Positions 10,481 to 21,439 of a stretch of 64,000 bases of DNA are shown here, piece after piece (position 1 is the first letter of the stretch; the number at the start of each line of letters is the position of its first letter). The notes under the pieces are model-generated. The model searched no databases. It was given only the letters and a program-made list of their open reading frames with translations, and had not been told where the DNA came from. A program made the translations under genes and the position numbers. Origin of the DNA: Haematobia irritans (Eukaryota; Arthropoda; Insecta; Diptera; Muscidae). The DNA lies in NCBI RefSeq assembly GCF_050003625.1, contig NC_134399.1, forward strand, positions 150,220,473 through 150,284,472. Reading direction: 5' to 3'.

Positions 10481-11692
10481 AATATTTAATGGCATTCGAA
10501 GACTTTTAAGGATTTTGGTATTGAGTCCGAGCCCAAGTTGCTACTTCTTTAAAAAAAATATTTTTTAGAAAACTAAATGTAAATTTAGGCGCTATAAAAT
10601 AAAAATAGATTTAGATGTATTTATGATGTCATAAGAAACTATCTTCAATATTTCGAAATAGGTATCGACCGGATCGTAGACTAAACAACATCTACATATT
10701 ATGTATAAAAATACTGAATGCAACACACTCACAATGTCATTTTACAATTAACCTAAAACTTTAAATTTTTACTATAGAAAATGGAATTTTTATATACTCA
10801 TACACAAAACGCCAAACCCATTTCTTAGAAAAAAACTTCCCCCATTATTGGGAAAACATCAACCAAAGAGAATTTCCAATAATATCGATAGAGTTCTACA
10901 TACTTATGTAAATTTTTTGTACTAAAGCATTTGTATATTTTATCGCTTTTTTTCAAAATTGACTCTTTTTGCTGTGAACAAAGTAACAAAGAGGGAATAT
11001 CACAGTGAATGAAAAATAAAAAAAATCAGATAATTTTGCAACTCGTAAACCACAAATGCATATAACAAAAGATGGGATTTTTTTCTTTCTTATTGCAATG
11101 CTTCGAATATTTGTTGCTTGTTCTTTAATGCAAAAAATAGGAAGAAAACAACCAAGAGAAACAAAATAATTATGATCAAGTATTTGGCACAAAACAATTG
11201 TAATAAAGATATGCTGTGTGAAGCTATTATAATCTCCAGCCGGTTGGTTGATTGCTCCACAGGAATTTCGAAGCTCTAAGTTAAGGCAGACATTTCCTTG
11301 GTCATACATGCAGCAGGCACAGTGGGTTGATTTTATGAAAGAAATTCAAGAAATCAATTTTTATTGCAAATTATAACCGTAATTAATGTGAAATTCTGAA
11401 ACTATCACGAAATTTCGGATCTGATGGATGCCTGGCCTGCTTACGCTGGATAACCAGAACAACCAGACAAACCATACACAGTAGATTGGATTTGCGGAAG
11501 GAATTCAAGAGCTAAATCTTTGTTCTACAAATTCAATAGCGGGTAAAACATTTTTTGCATAATTTTTATAATGAATTTAATCGAATACTTTTGTAACTGT
11601 AATGAATTATAATGAAAACTACATGAAGTAGTTTGAAACAATTTTTATTTTAATCCATATTTCTTATCGAATATATTATTGTGAATTATCAC
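10481..11692. other. Mostly single-copy intergenic or intronic DNA
   Basis: A short piece at 10500-10560 matches the CACTGAAAAAA MITE family (AAGGATTTTGGTATTGA). Two diverged copies of a segment of about 55 bp lie in tandem at about 11316-11371 and 11476-11532 (CACAGTGGGTTGATTTT against CACAGTAGATTGGATTT). The 118-codon - strand ORF at 10953-11309 opens in a Cys-rich stretch and ends hydrophobic, but has no splice sites and is not called as a gene. Confidence 0.35.
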
Positions 11693-12520
11693 CAGCGTTG
11701 CCACAATACTATTTTATTATGGACCAAATTTGTTCCAAAATCGGACCAAAATTCCTTCCAGCAGACCAAATATACCATTTTGAAGAAAAATGTCTAGTAC
11801 AGTAATTTATTCTTGTATATATTACTTTTATTAAATAATAAAAAAACGAGAAAGGACTAATATGGTTTAGTTTAGTTTTAGTTGAATCAAAACTTCGATT
11901 TTTCTACTTTGTACAATTTGAAAAGAAAAACTTTTCTAAAATTTCGATTTTTTATTGTCGATTTTGGCTAAAATCAAATTTAGACTTAGAGGTATTTTAA
12001 GCCCACAAAAGAAATGTATTCGCTTTATATTATAGGTATAGCCACCATGAAGACCGATGTCCCATTTTTACTTAAGAGAATAATAACAATACAATTCGAA
12101 ATTTTCATTTAATTTGCTATAGTGTTGCTTTGCACTAATAATTTGATGCACTAAGTGTAGTTCATATCAATCCATATTCTGATATAGCTCAATCCGACTT
12201 CTGGTGGACATTCGAATGTAAAAAAGATAAAAAGGAAACTGAAGCGATTTGTGCAAATTTTAAGCATTGATTACATAAATTAAAAGACATGAATGCAAAG
12301 TAGCCGTTTAAAGAATTTTGAAGCTAATCCCATAAATTTGGAGATGCTATTGAATATGTAATAGAAATTCAAATACTATACAAAATTTATAAATTTGACA
12401 AATTTACGAAAATGGACCAAAATGTACAAAATTCCATTTAGTCCGACCATCGGACCAATTTAAAAAATTAAAAATCTTTTGGACCAATTTTGGTCCGATC
12501 GGACCAAACGGGTAACGCTG
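11693..12520. mobile_element. hAT-like MITE with 8-bp target duplication
   Basis: The ends are CAGCGTTGCCAC and the inverted GGGTAACGCTG. Flanks are ATTATCAC (11685-11692) and TTTATCAC (12521-12528), an 8-bp duplication with one difference. Subterminal GGACCAAAATT / GGTCCGATCGGACC motifs are inverted near both ends. The CAG...CTG ends and 8-bp duplication are hallmarks of hAT elements. The interior is AT-rich with no transposase, so it is non-autonomous. Confidence 0.8.
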
Positions 12521-12960
12521 TTTATCACTCTACATCTTAACTTTCATGGCTACTTGGATTTATTGAACTCAGTCTATTCCTTTTATAACTCAAACGGTGG
12601 GCATACCCCTCAATAAATCCACAATACCTCCCTTCCCTGTTGCTCCAGGAATTGGTGTCCACTTCGCTCTCAATCCAAATAGTCACTGTCACCAATTCCC
12701 CCATAACCCCAACTTTAAACATGATCATTCGAACCGGATATGAACCAGTGGGTATGTAGTCCACTGGCCTACCAACTGAGCTATCGAATGCTCTCCACTT
12801 TAAACACTCCTCACTCAAAAATAGTTTACTTGAGTTCAAAAATTGTGACCTTCCTCTACGATTTTTTGTATTGATTACCAACATAGGCACAAATGCTGTC
12901 CTCAAAATAAGTGAACCCACAAGGAAGGATAATTTAGGTTAATTGTAGAAAATTTTATCT
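12521..12960. other. Short single-copy stretch with a tRNA-Tyr-like relic
   Basis: Apart from the tRNA-derived piece below, nothing is identified. The 127-codon - strand ORF at 12537-12920 runs straight through the tRNA-like sequence and is therefore probably not a gene. Confidence 0.4.
12724..12796 (-). pseudogene. tRNA-Tyr-like pseudogene or SINE head
   Basis: On the - strand there is CATTCGATAGCTCAGTTGG (intact A box TAGCTCAGTTGG) followed by GTGGACTACA and a B-box-like GGTTCATATCC, then GGTTCGAATG. The 5' half closely resembles insect tRNA-Tyr (TTCGATAGCTCAGTTGGTAG). The anticodon arm and 3' acceptor strand do not pair properly, so this is a relic or SINE head rather than a working tRNA. 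Confidence 0.55.
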
Positions 12961-13320
12961 AACCTATATTACAAACGCCCAACAAAAGAAGCATCGCCCA
13001 AAAAGTGGCGACGTGAAAATGTTATTTTTGGATCCGGAAGTGGTGCACAATTTGCGCAGAAGCGACGAATTTAACATGGGCTTGTCATAGGGCGGATGTT
13101 TACCATTTCAACAACCGTTTCACTGAATTTGCCTCACTTCTTATGTGAGGTGTGATCCGAATTCAGTGTTTTGGACGTGAGTTAAAAAATGTTGGGATTT
13201 ACTAAATTCGTATTTCCGATAAAATAGTTCAGAATTTATTGAAATTTTAAATTTTTACCACAAATGTGACCAACATGAACTTCATGTGGCGCTAAAGACA
13301 TTCTTGCAATTGTGCACTCT
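12960..13320. mobile_element. Fragments of foldback MITE and TA-type MITE
   Basis: 12960-13190 repeats the 'GCGCAGAAGCGACGAATTTAAC' and 'GTGTGATCCGAATTCAGTG' modules of the 3690-4468 element. 13195-13320 matches the interior of the 14264-14786 MITE (GACATTCTTGCAATT, GTTCAGAATTT). Confidence 0.6.
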
Positions 13321-14258
13321 AATTATACCCTCCACCATAGGATGGGGTATATTAATTTTTTTGTACCCTACACCATAGGATGGGGGTATATTAATTTTGT
13401 CATTCCGTTTGTAACACATCGAAATATTGCTCTAATACCCCATAAAGTATATATATTCTGGATCGTGATGATATTCTGAGTCGATCCGAGCATGTCCGTC
13501 TGTTGAAATCACGCTAACTTCCGAACGAAAGAAGCTATCGACTTGAAACTTGGCACAAGTAGTGTTATTGATATAGGTCAGATGGTATTGCAAATGGGCC
13601 ATATCGCTCCACTTTTACGTATAGCCCGCATATAATCGGACCCTCAAAGTTGGATTGCGGAGCCTCTAAGAAAAGCAAATTTTATCCGATCCGGCTGAAA
13701 TCTGGTACATGGTGTTAATATATTGTCTCTAAAAACCATGCCAAAATTGGTCCACATCGGACCATAATTATATATAGCCCCATATAAACCGATCCCCAGA
13801 TTTGGCTTGTGGAGCCTCTAAGAGAAGCAAATTTTATCCGATCAGGGTGAAATTTGGTACATAGTGGTAGTATATGGTATCTAATGACCATGCAAAAATT
13901 GATCCACATCGGTCCATAATTATATATAGCCCCCATATAAACCGATCACCAGATTTGACCACCGGAGCCTCTTGGAAGACCAAAATGCATCTGATTCAGT
14001 TGAAATTTGGTACGTGGTTTTAATATATGGCCTCAAACACCCATGCAAAAATTGGTCGAAATCGGTCCATAATTATATATATCCCCCATATAAACCGATT
14101 CCCAGATTTGACCTCCGGACCCCTTGGAAGAGCAAAATTTATCCGATTCGGTTGAAATTTGGTACGTGATGTTAGTATATGGTATCTAACAACCATGCCA
14201 AAAGTGGTCCATATCAGCCCAAACTCATATAAAGTTTCTATAATTCACCAAAATTTTC
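13321..14258 (-). mobile_element. DINE-like element (type B), reverse orientation, head missing
   Basis: The terminal TATACCCTCCACCATAGGAT occurs twice (13325 and 13366), a partial duplication of the end. The GTCATTCCGTTTGTAACA block, the CATGTCCGTCTGTTGAAAT remnant of the (GTCY)n tract, and units of about 150 bp with TATATAGCCCCCATATAAAC follow. It stops near 14255, before any hairpin head. Confidence 0.6.
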
Positions 14259-14263
14259 CTTCC

Positions 14264-14786
14264 TACACTCAAAAAAAAAAGTGAACTCTCTATTTCACTA
14301 AAGCCAATTTAACTTTATTTTAGTTCATGGAATTATTATGTTTGCAGAAAGTTTCCTTTACTCTAATATTTTTTTGGGTACGTTAGTTAAATTAACTAAA
14401 AGCGAGTAAAAAAATATACTCAAATGAAGCATAAAGATTAACTAAATTCGTGTCTTCCACAAAATGGTTCAGAATTTCTTTAAATTTGTAAATTTTACCA
14501 AAAATGCGTCCATCATGAACTTCGTATGTCACTAAAGACATTCTTGCAATTTTGAACTCCAAGTTTTTCCTTCCAACTAAAAAATTTTCTTTAAAAACTG
14601 AAAAAACTTAGTTATGTCTAATAAATTTTCTTGAATTTGTCGAAAAATATTTACTTATTTTTATGACATCGGCGTGATGCCAACGTTTGTAATACTGTTT
14701 AGTCAAAATTTTCTACAAATATTCAAAATTTTCTAAAATTAACCGAAAGTTTTCTTCCTGGTAGGTTCACTGTTTTTTCAGTGTAG
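14264..14786. mobile_element. TA-flanked MITE (TIR CACTCAAAAAAAAAAGTGAAC)
   Basis: Left end TACACTCAAAAAAAAAAGTG and right end GTTCACTGTTTTTTCAGTGT followed by A form inverted repeats with TA at the borders. The interior is AT-rich with no ORF. Borders and size fit a Tc1/mariner-type MITE. Confidence 0.7.
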
Positions 14787-16680
14787 TGGGTTCACTAGGA
14801 AGGCAAAATCAATTGGAAAGATGACGGCCCTTGCACTCAAAAAAAAGTTTACTTGGATCCAAAGATTTAGACCTTCTCTTAAGGATTTTGGTATTGATTC
14901 CGAGCTTCCGATTGATTCCGATACAAAATTTGTGTCCTAAATTTAATGAAAAAAATTCAAATAAAGATTATAAACTTTTTAATTTTAACGTCATTATTTT
15001 AAAGAAATTTTTCCTTAATATTTTGTAAATTGCGCATCCTAAAATTTAGGCTGCATAATCTTTAATATCACATAAATATTTTCGTTCAATGTGCCTTCAG
15101 ACATTCACTAGTTATGATATAAATCCAATTCACATATGGTGCGACGAACGGACAGACGGACAGCGCCAGATGGTCTTAAGAGATGATTCGCATTCAATAA
15201 TTATAAGTAATGTGGTATCCATATCCCCAAAATTATTTAGGTTGTATTAATAATTTTTGAATATACATTTCCCCCCATTGTGTGCTGCAACATATGCTGC
15301 ACGAAAGAATGAAAACGAAAAAATGCAGAGATAATTTTAAGAGCCATTTAAGATAAAAGACCATAACATTTCGACCATTTGCGAATGCAAAGACCTCTTT
15401 ACCTCTGGCAACTGAAGCAGCTTTCCCCGGATTTAAAAATCCTCTCAAAATTTCCCACTCATATATTTTTTCAACAAAACTTCTTCTAACGAATGGTTAT
15501 GGTTCACAAATTTCTGTCAGACGAGAAATAAAAAAAGCTCAAATTTTTATGGTCAACAACAGCGTAAAAACGGCATTTCTACGATGTGGGAAGTACTTAA
15601 AAAATAGTAAAGTCAACAACAACAACAACAAAAACACTGATGTTTATATTTCTTATGCTGTTAATTGAACTTGGCTGTTTTATGATTTTTTTAGTTTGCT
15701 TTTTATCCAGTTCAAGTTTCAGGCTATTCAAGTAAAACATAAAAAATAAACATTAAGTGTTTGTGCCGCCTGTGAATTTTGCTTTTGTTTGATTTTTTTT
15801 TGGTGTGGCCACGTCAAGCTTTCAATTTGATACCTCATATTGCATTGACGTGTAGGCTGTCTCAAAGTGCGAGCGGGCACACTCATTAAAGAGCTCATAA
15901 TTAGACAAAGATTTACAAAATGTTCATTCGATACACTACCGTTTTCCCCATTGAAACTAGAAACGAATTTGGCGTTAAAAGCAGAGTTACCGTGTCTATG
16001 GCAAATCAAGCCTGAAGCTTAGGTAATAGATCCTATAGTTGGATGTTACAAAGGCAAACGGTTACTATCTTTGATCTTTGAGACATTTAAATTTGTCTTC
16101 GATAGCATTCTACATTGCTAACTTGTTATCAAATGAGAAAGAGCTAAAATTGGGCGAAACCGACAACACAATAACCCACTCTTAACAAACAAAATATTTT
16201 AATTTACAATAGACGAATATTTATTTTCATAAACTTAAACCGCAAGATTCGTTGGTATAAAATTTATCAAAGGGCACGTCAAAGTAATCCCAATGTTTAG
16301 AATCCCAGCAAATAAGGCGATGCGCATAAAAGTAAATGTTTGTGAAACAATTTCCAAGTTTTTTGCTGGAATATACTTGTCTTTCCTATTTCCAGAAGCC
16401 TTTGGTCGAGAATCGACAACTAACGATAAGATACCCTACAGATATCGTTTAAATAACAGAGGGAAATATCATTAGGGTGTGCTACCAAATTCAATTCAAT
16501 ATTTATTAATATGATATGATTATTAGTATCATAACAAATTGATTTGCAATCGATTTTGCCCTTTTAGGGCTTATAGATCTAAAAGGCCCAAATCGATTGC
16601 AAATCAATTTATGAGACTAATAATCACCTTTCTATGTAATCAAGTGTTAACATAAAAATCTTAATTAACAAAAAATAAAC
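14787..16680. other. Mostly single-copy non-coding DNA
   Basis: 14822-14935 is a fragment of the CACTGAAAAAA MITE family (GGATTTTGGTATTGATTCCGA). A GACGGACAG piece at 15145-15165 is a small DINE-like relic. The rest, 15190-16500, looks unique. ORFs of 60-93 codons here lack splice sites or recognisable domains. A hairpin at 16518-16625 is listed separately. Confidence 0.4.
16518..16625. repeat. Hairpin of about 108 bp
   Basis: GATTTGCAATCGATTTTGCC (near 16541) pairs with GGCCCAAATCGATTGCAAATC (near 16588) around a loop near CTTATAGATC. The stem runs outward to GATTATTAGTATCAT / ATGAGACTAATAATC. Length and stem resemble a pre-miRNA or a very small foldback element. No expression evidence is available. 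Confidence 0.5.
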
Positions 16681-18175
<1,495 letters not shown>

Positions 18176-18960
18176 AAAAAAGAGCTTCCAAAAAATAGTT
18201 TGGATCACCTATCTGTGATCCGGAAGTAGTGCAAACTTGGATCATCTCCAATGAATTTTACATGGGCTTATCATAGGACGGAAATACTCCCCTTTGCATT
18301 GCTTTAGAAGTTGCGACCTGGAAGTTAATTTGAATGAAGACATTTAAAAAGCGAAAAATCTTTTTTTTTTCAACCAATTTCACTTTTTTTCATCCATATG
18401 TTTTATTAACACTATTATTTTCCTATTATCTAATTTTCACAATTTGAAAAACTTTTTCGCTCCGAGCAGGGGTTGAACCTGGGTTTGCAGACACCATAAC
18501 AGCACGCCTTAGCACACTCAGCCACAAACGCCATTGAACATAAAGCGTCGAAACGTCAATTCAAATGTTTGTGATATGATCGTAATACGACACCAAGGAA
18601 TAACACTCTAATTGCTTCTCGAGATGTTATTTATTAGTGTGAACGAAAAAATAAGAAACGCAGGTTCAAATCTTACCAGCGGCAATTTTTTTTATCAAAT
18701 ATTTTTCTAAAAAATTATTTTTCTATGTTATGCATCGTTCTTATTTTTTTCGGCATATATTTTCGTATAAATATATTTCTTCCATTAAAAATCAACAAAA
18801 AATTAAAAATTCTTCGTAATTTGCAAAACCTTCTCAAAAGAACTTCCATGGAAGCGAAAAAGTCAAACCGCACAGGTTCAAATGCCAGCGGACATGAAAT
18901 TTATTTTTTTAATTATTTTTTACTTTTTTATTAATTTTCAGTTTTTTATTAGTTTTCTAT
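18176..18960. other. Foldback-MITE fragment and AT-rich DNA with tRNA-like relic
   Basis: 18180-18300 shares 'GATCCGGAAGTAGTGCA' and 'ACATGGGCTTATCATAGGACGG' with the foldback MITE family. The rest is AT-rich with no gene apart from the tRNA-like sequence at 18459-18533. Confidence 0.45.
18459..18533 (-). pseudogene. tRNA-Leu-like sequence (pseudogene or SINE head)
   Basis: The - strand reads GGCGTTTGTGGCTGAGTGTG, then CTAAGGCG, and ends with the B-box GGTTCAACCCC followed by TGCTCGGAGCG. The A-box-like GTGGCTGAGTGTGCTAAGGCG is typical of class II (Leu/Ser) tRNAs. The acceptor ends do not pair, and there is no variable arm I can fold confidently. A derived SINE is likelier than a functional tRNA. 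Confidence 0.45.
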
Positions 18961-19289
18961 TTTTTTGTAAACTTTAATTGTCCAAAATTTGCACTTAAAA
19001 TAGCCTGATTGCGTTTTTTCTAACACTTATCAAGGACTGCATTGGAAGTAGAAAAAAATCATTGGGGGATCCCAAGATGCGCCTTAGAAAAAATGTTTGT
19101 GCACTTGTCCAAAAGGACTGCATCAGAAGTGGGAAAAAATTATTGGGGGATCCCACGATGCGCTTTAGAAGAAATGTTTGTGGACTTGTCCAAAAGGACT
19201 GCATCGGAAGTTGAAAAAACTCGATGGGGGATTCTGGGATGGGCTTTAAAAGAAATGATTGTGGAACAACTTCCAATTTTTTTTTGCTG
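18961..19289. repeat. 81-bp tandem repeat, three units
   Basis: GGGGGAT(C/T) cores occur at 19064, 19145 and 19226, spaced exactly 81 bases. Each is followed by a ATGCGCTTTA-like block and TTGTCCAAAAGGACTGCAT. Since 81 is 27 codons, frames on both strands stay open (177 and 102 codons). The related block at 3420-3600 shows this is a dispersed repeat, so these ORFs are not called as genes. Confidence 0.75.
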
Positions 19290-19322
19290 GGACCCTGTTC
19301 CACAGTGTGGCGCAGGGTATAA
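19290..19322 (+). mobile_element. Solo type A DINE-like tail
   Basis: Only CCCTGTTCCACAGTGTGGCG plus CAGGGTATAA remains, the terminal inverted motif of the type A elements with no body or head. Confidence 0.6.
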
Positions 19323-19760
19323 AAACTTAATTGAAAGTCAATTTAAAAATTTACTGATCCAATTACAAAATTTATTAATTTTTGTTTCAATTAAAAAATT
19401 TGATAAACCAACTACATTTTTTATTGAATATTTCTTAAACCTCAATTTAGACTTTAATTGGAAAAAATTTTGTGAAATTTTCTTCTTGTGCATCTTGAAC
19501 ATGTCTATCCTCAACGGAAGATATACATTCAGCTTTTTTATACATAAAACAAATATTTTTTGTTTTCAATCATGAAATTAATTGATCACAAATTCAACTT
19601 TTTTTGAAGAAAAAAGTGCATAATATTATAACAATTTTTCTCTCTTTTTTACAGCTTACCGAACCGGAAACATTTATCGTGGTAAGTAAATTAATAAATT
19701 AAAATGTTTTTTAAATTAATTAAATTTTGTATTATCTTAATTATTATTACTAAACAATTA
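19323..19760. other. AT-rich single-copy DNA around the candidate microexon
   Basis: Apart from the microexon at 19655-19681, no gene, repeat end or RNA gene is seen. Its base composition suits an intron. Confidence 0.4.
19655..19681 (+). CDS. Candidate 27-nt microexon of an unidentified gene
   Basis: A strong acceptor (pyrimidine tract TTTTTCTCTCTTTTTTACAG, ending 19654) and a perfect donor (GTAAGT, starting 19682) bracket exactly 27 bases, nine codons. All three frames are open: one reads LTEPETFIV, another gives the core YRTGNIYR. Microexons whose length is a multiple of three are known in neural and muscle genes. No flanking exon is visible within about 10 kb on this strand, so gene and frame are unknown. 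A chance pair of good sites is possible. The sequence lies outside all repeat families recognised here, just upstream of a pogo-like MITE. Confidence 0.45.
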
Positions 19761-20241
19761 CAGTGAAACCTCTCAAACTTGGATACTCTAAAAACCGAAC
19801 ATCTCCCAAAAATGGGCAGTTGTCTGGGGCCATTTGTTATATTAACACATTAATATTAACCTCTAATAACTGGACGGCGCTACGAATATGGGCCCCAGGA
19901 AAATAAGCCCCAAACAGTAAATGAAGCAGAACCCCAAATTTGGGGTCGTCTTTCATTATGAATACAAGCCCCATGAACATGGGCCCCATTTTTATGAATG
20001 ATAGAAACGAAGATGGACCCCAAAAAAACGTTGGGGCCCATTTTCATTAAGTATTTTTGAGTGTAGGAAGATGGGCCCCAAAATTACGAAAGAGTGCCCC
20101 AAAATTAAAAAAACATGCATCAAAATAATTACTAAAGATTTTGTACATCTAAGAGTATTTTTAAATACAACTTTTTAATGCTTATTTAAAAATTATAGTT
20201 TACATCAATGCACTAAAACCCAATCTTATTATTCGATTGTA

Positions 20242-20477
20242 CTACAAAAATTTGAAAATTAATATTACAATCCTTGTTAAACCTTTTTTGCCCAATTATA
20301 TACTGGACTTTTGTTAGTGGGAGGAAATGAAAGCAAAATATATTTTTCCGAAAAATCGCGCGATTTTTTGGAAAAATATATTTTGCTTTCATTTCCTCCC
20401 ACTAACAAAAGTCCAGTATATAATTGGGCAAAAAAGGTTTAACAAGGATTGTAATATTAATTTTCAAATTTTTGTAG
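20242..20477. repeat. Near-perfect 236-bp palindrome
   Basis: The arms (20242-20359 and 20360-20477) are inverted copies around TCGCGCGA, with one mismatch that I found and no loop. The motif TTGCCCAATTATATACTGG of one arm recurs inverted in the other. It ends just upstream of the RING ORF, where TTTTTGTAG could also act as a splice acceptor. Confidence 0.9.
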
Positions 20478-20492
20478 AACTATGTTACGGCT

Positions 20493-20836
20493 ATGAAATT
20501 TATTGAAAGAATTGTCTTTGACAAAAGTATAAGTGATTCCTTACGTGAAACAACTCCTTACGAAAATACGAACGTGGAAAATACAGATTCAGAAACAGAC
20601 CACAGCGAGGATGAAATTGCTGATGAAGAGCAGATAGTGTCAAACGAAAGCAACAGAAGCTGCGTTGTTTGTCGGGGCAATAGTCCCAATATAGTTTTTT
20701 ACCTTGCAAACATTTAATTGTATGCCATGAATGTAACTTAGAGCTGCAGGCGAATGCAATAGAAAGGCATGAAGAAGATTATAAATGTCCTTGTTGCCGT
20801 CATGTAGTCCAGGATGTAATGCAAGTGTTTGTTTAA
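20493..20836 (+). pseudogene. IAP-type C-terminal RING finger protein, frameshifted, inside a transposon
   Basis: An ATG at 20493 opens an acidic region rich in Glu, Asp and Asn, then a C-x2-C pair in frame 1. At the six-T run 20695-20700 the frame shifts. The remaining zinc ligands (C-x-H, x3, C-x2-C, then C-x2-C) are in the +2 frame, ending at the stop 20834-20836. One lost T explains the break. The order is C3HC4, and the last residues (DVMQVFV) match the hydrophobic tail of IAP-family RING domains, which act as E3 ubiquitin ligases and dimerise through that tail. The spacing between the fourth and last ligand pairs is longer than in typical IAPs. No BIR domain is present. It may be a captured host exon or an element-encoded gene, now broken. 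Confidence 0.7.
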
Positions 20837-21439
20837 ACTAACAAATACTGTACTAATTGTTAACGCTGAAAGCGATTTATTTCATTAATGAATTAATTTT
20901 TTTGTTTTTAATTTTGATCATTATATTTCTATTTAATGTAATAAAACGATAAAACCAGATTTGATTTAAGTTTAATCTTTAAAATTAAAAACTAGGCATC
21001 TGATAAGCTTAAGAATTGAAAATTGGCCCCACATTAAATGAAAACAGGCCCCAAATAAATTTTAGGGCCCATTTTCATTAGGAAATTTTAGGGTCCATTT
21101 TCATTATGAAATAGAACCCCAAAAAATAAATGAAATACGACCCCAAAAATGAACCAAATTTCGTGTTGTTGTATCGCACGTAATTATTGGGGCTCATTTT
21201 CATTAGAAACAGTGGGGCTCATTTTCATGGGGCCCATATTCGTAGCGCCTAACTGGACATCTCCCAAATATGGACAAAATTTAGGGGACCGTGGGGGTCC
21301 ACTTCTCGGAGGTTTTATTATACAGTGCATAATAAATTTATGTATTAGGGCATAAGCTACTAAAGGCTTTCGACCTGAAATATTTTAATTTTATTCGAGT
21401 GGATTTCAATTTCCCTAAGGTGTTAAAATCACAAAATTC

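Larger units (their letters stand above)
19876..21249. mobile_element. 1,374-bp TIR transposon with 9-bp target duplication and a RING ORF
   Basis: Perfect inverted ends of 21 bp begin GGCGCTACGAATATGGGCC. The flanks TAACTGGAC (19867-19875) and TAACTGGAC (21250-21258) are identical 9-bp duplications. Subterminal regions (19985-20100 and 21005-21235) carry many copies of GGGGCCCATTTTCATTA-like motifs in both orientations, as expected of transposase binding arrays. The interior holds a 236-bp palindrome and a broken RING-finger ORF, but no recognisable transposase. A 9-bp duplication would suit a Mutator-like superfamily member, but TIR sequence alone cannot settle it. A shorter, diverged relative lies at 35862-36016. 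Confidence 0.8.
19761..21320. mobile_element. Pogo/Tigger-like MITE interrupted by a TIR element
   Basis: The left end is TA|CAGTGAAACCTCTCAAACT and the right end GGAGGTTTTATTA|TA. The right end differs from the exact inverse (CACTG) by transitions only. CAGT-AACCTC termini with a TA target are characteristic of pogo/Tigger elements. Internal ACATCTCCCAAAAATGG occurs left of the nested element and ACATCTCCCAAATATGG right of it. The original MITE was short (about 190 bp); the rest is the insertion at 19876-21249. Confidence 0.65.

Noticed and set aside
10953..11309. 118-codon - strand ORF opening in a Cys-rich stretch
   Set aside because: No acceptor upstream, no donor, and the C-terminal half is AT-rich noise; only mentioned in the region note.
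12724..12796. Functional tRNA-Tyr gene
   Set aside because: Acceptor and anticodon stems do not pair and the B box is altered.
12537..12920. 127-codon - strand ORF
   Set aside because: It runs straight through a tRNA-Tyr-derived sequence.
18995..19575. 102- and 177-codon ORFs with internal peptide repeats
   Set aside because: The 81-bp (27-codon) tandem repeat keeps frames open on both strands; the unit is a dispersed non-coding repeat also seen at 3.4 kb.
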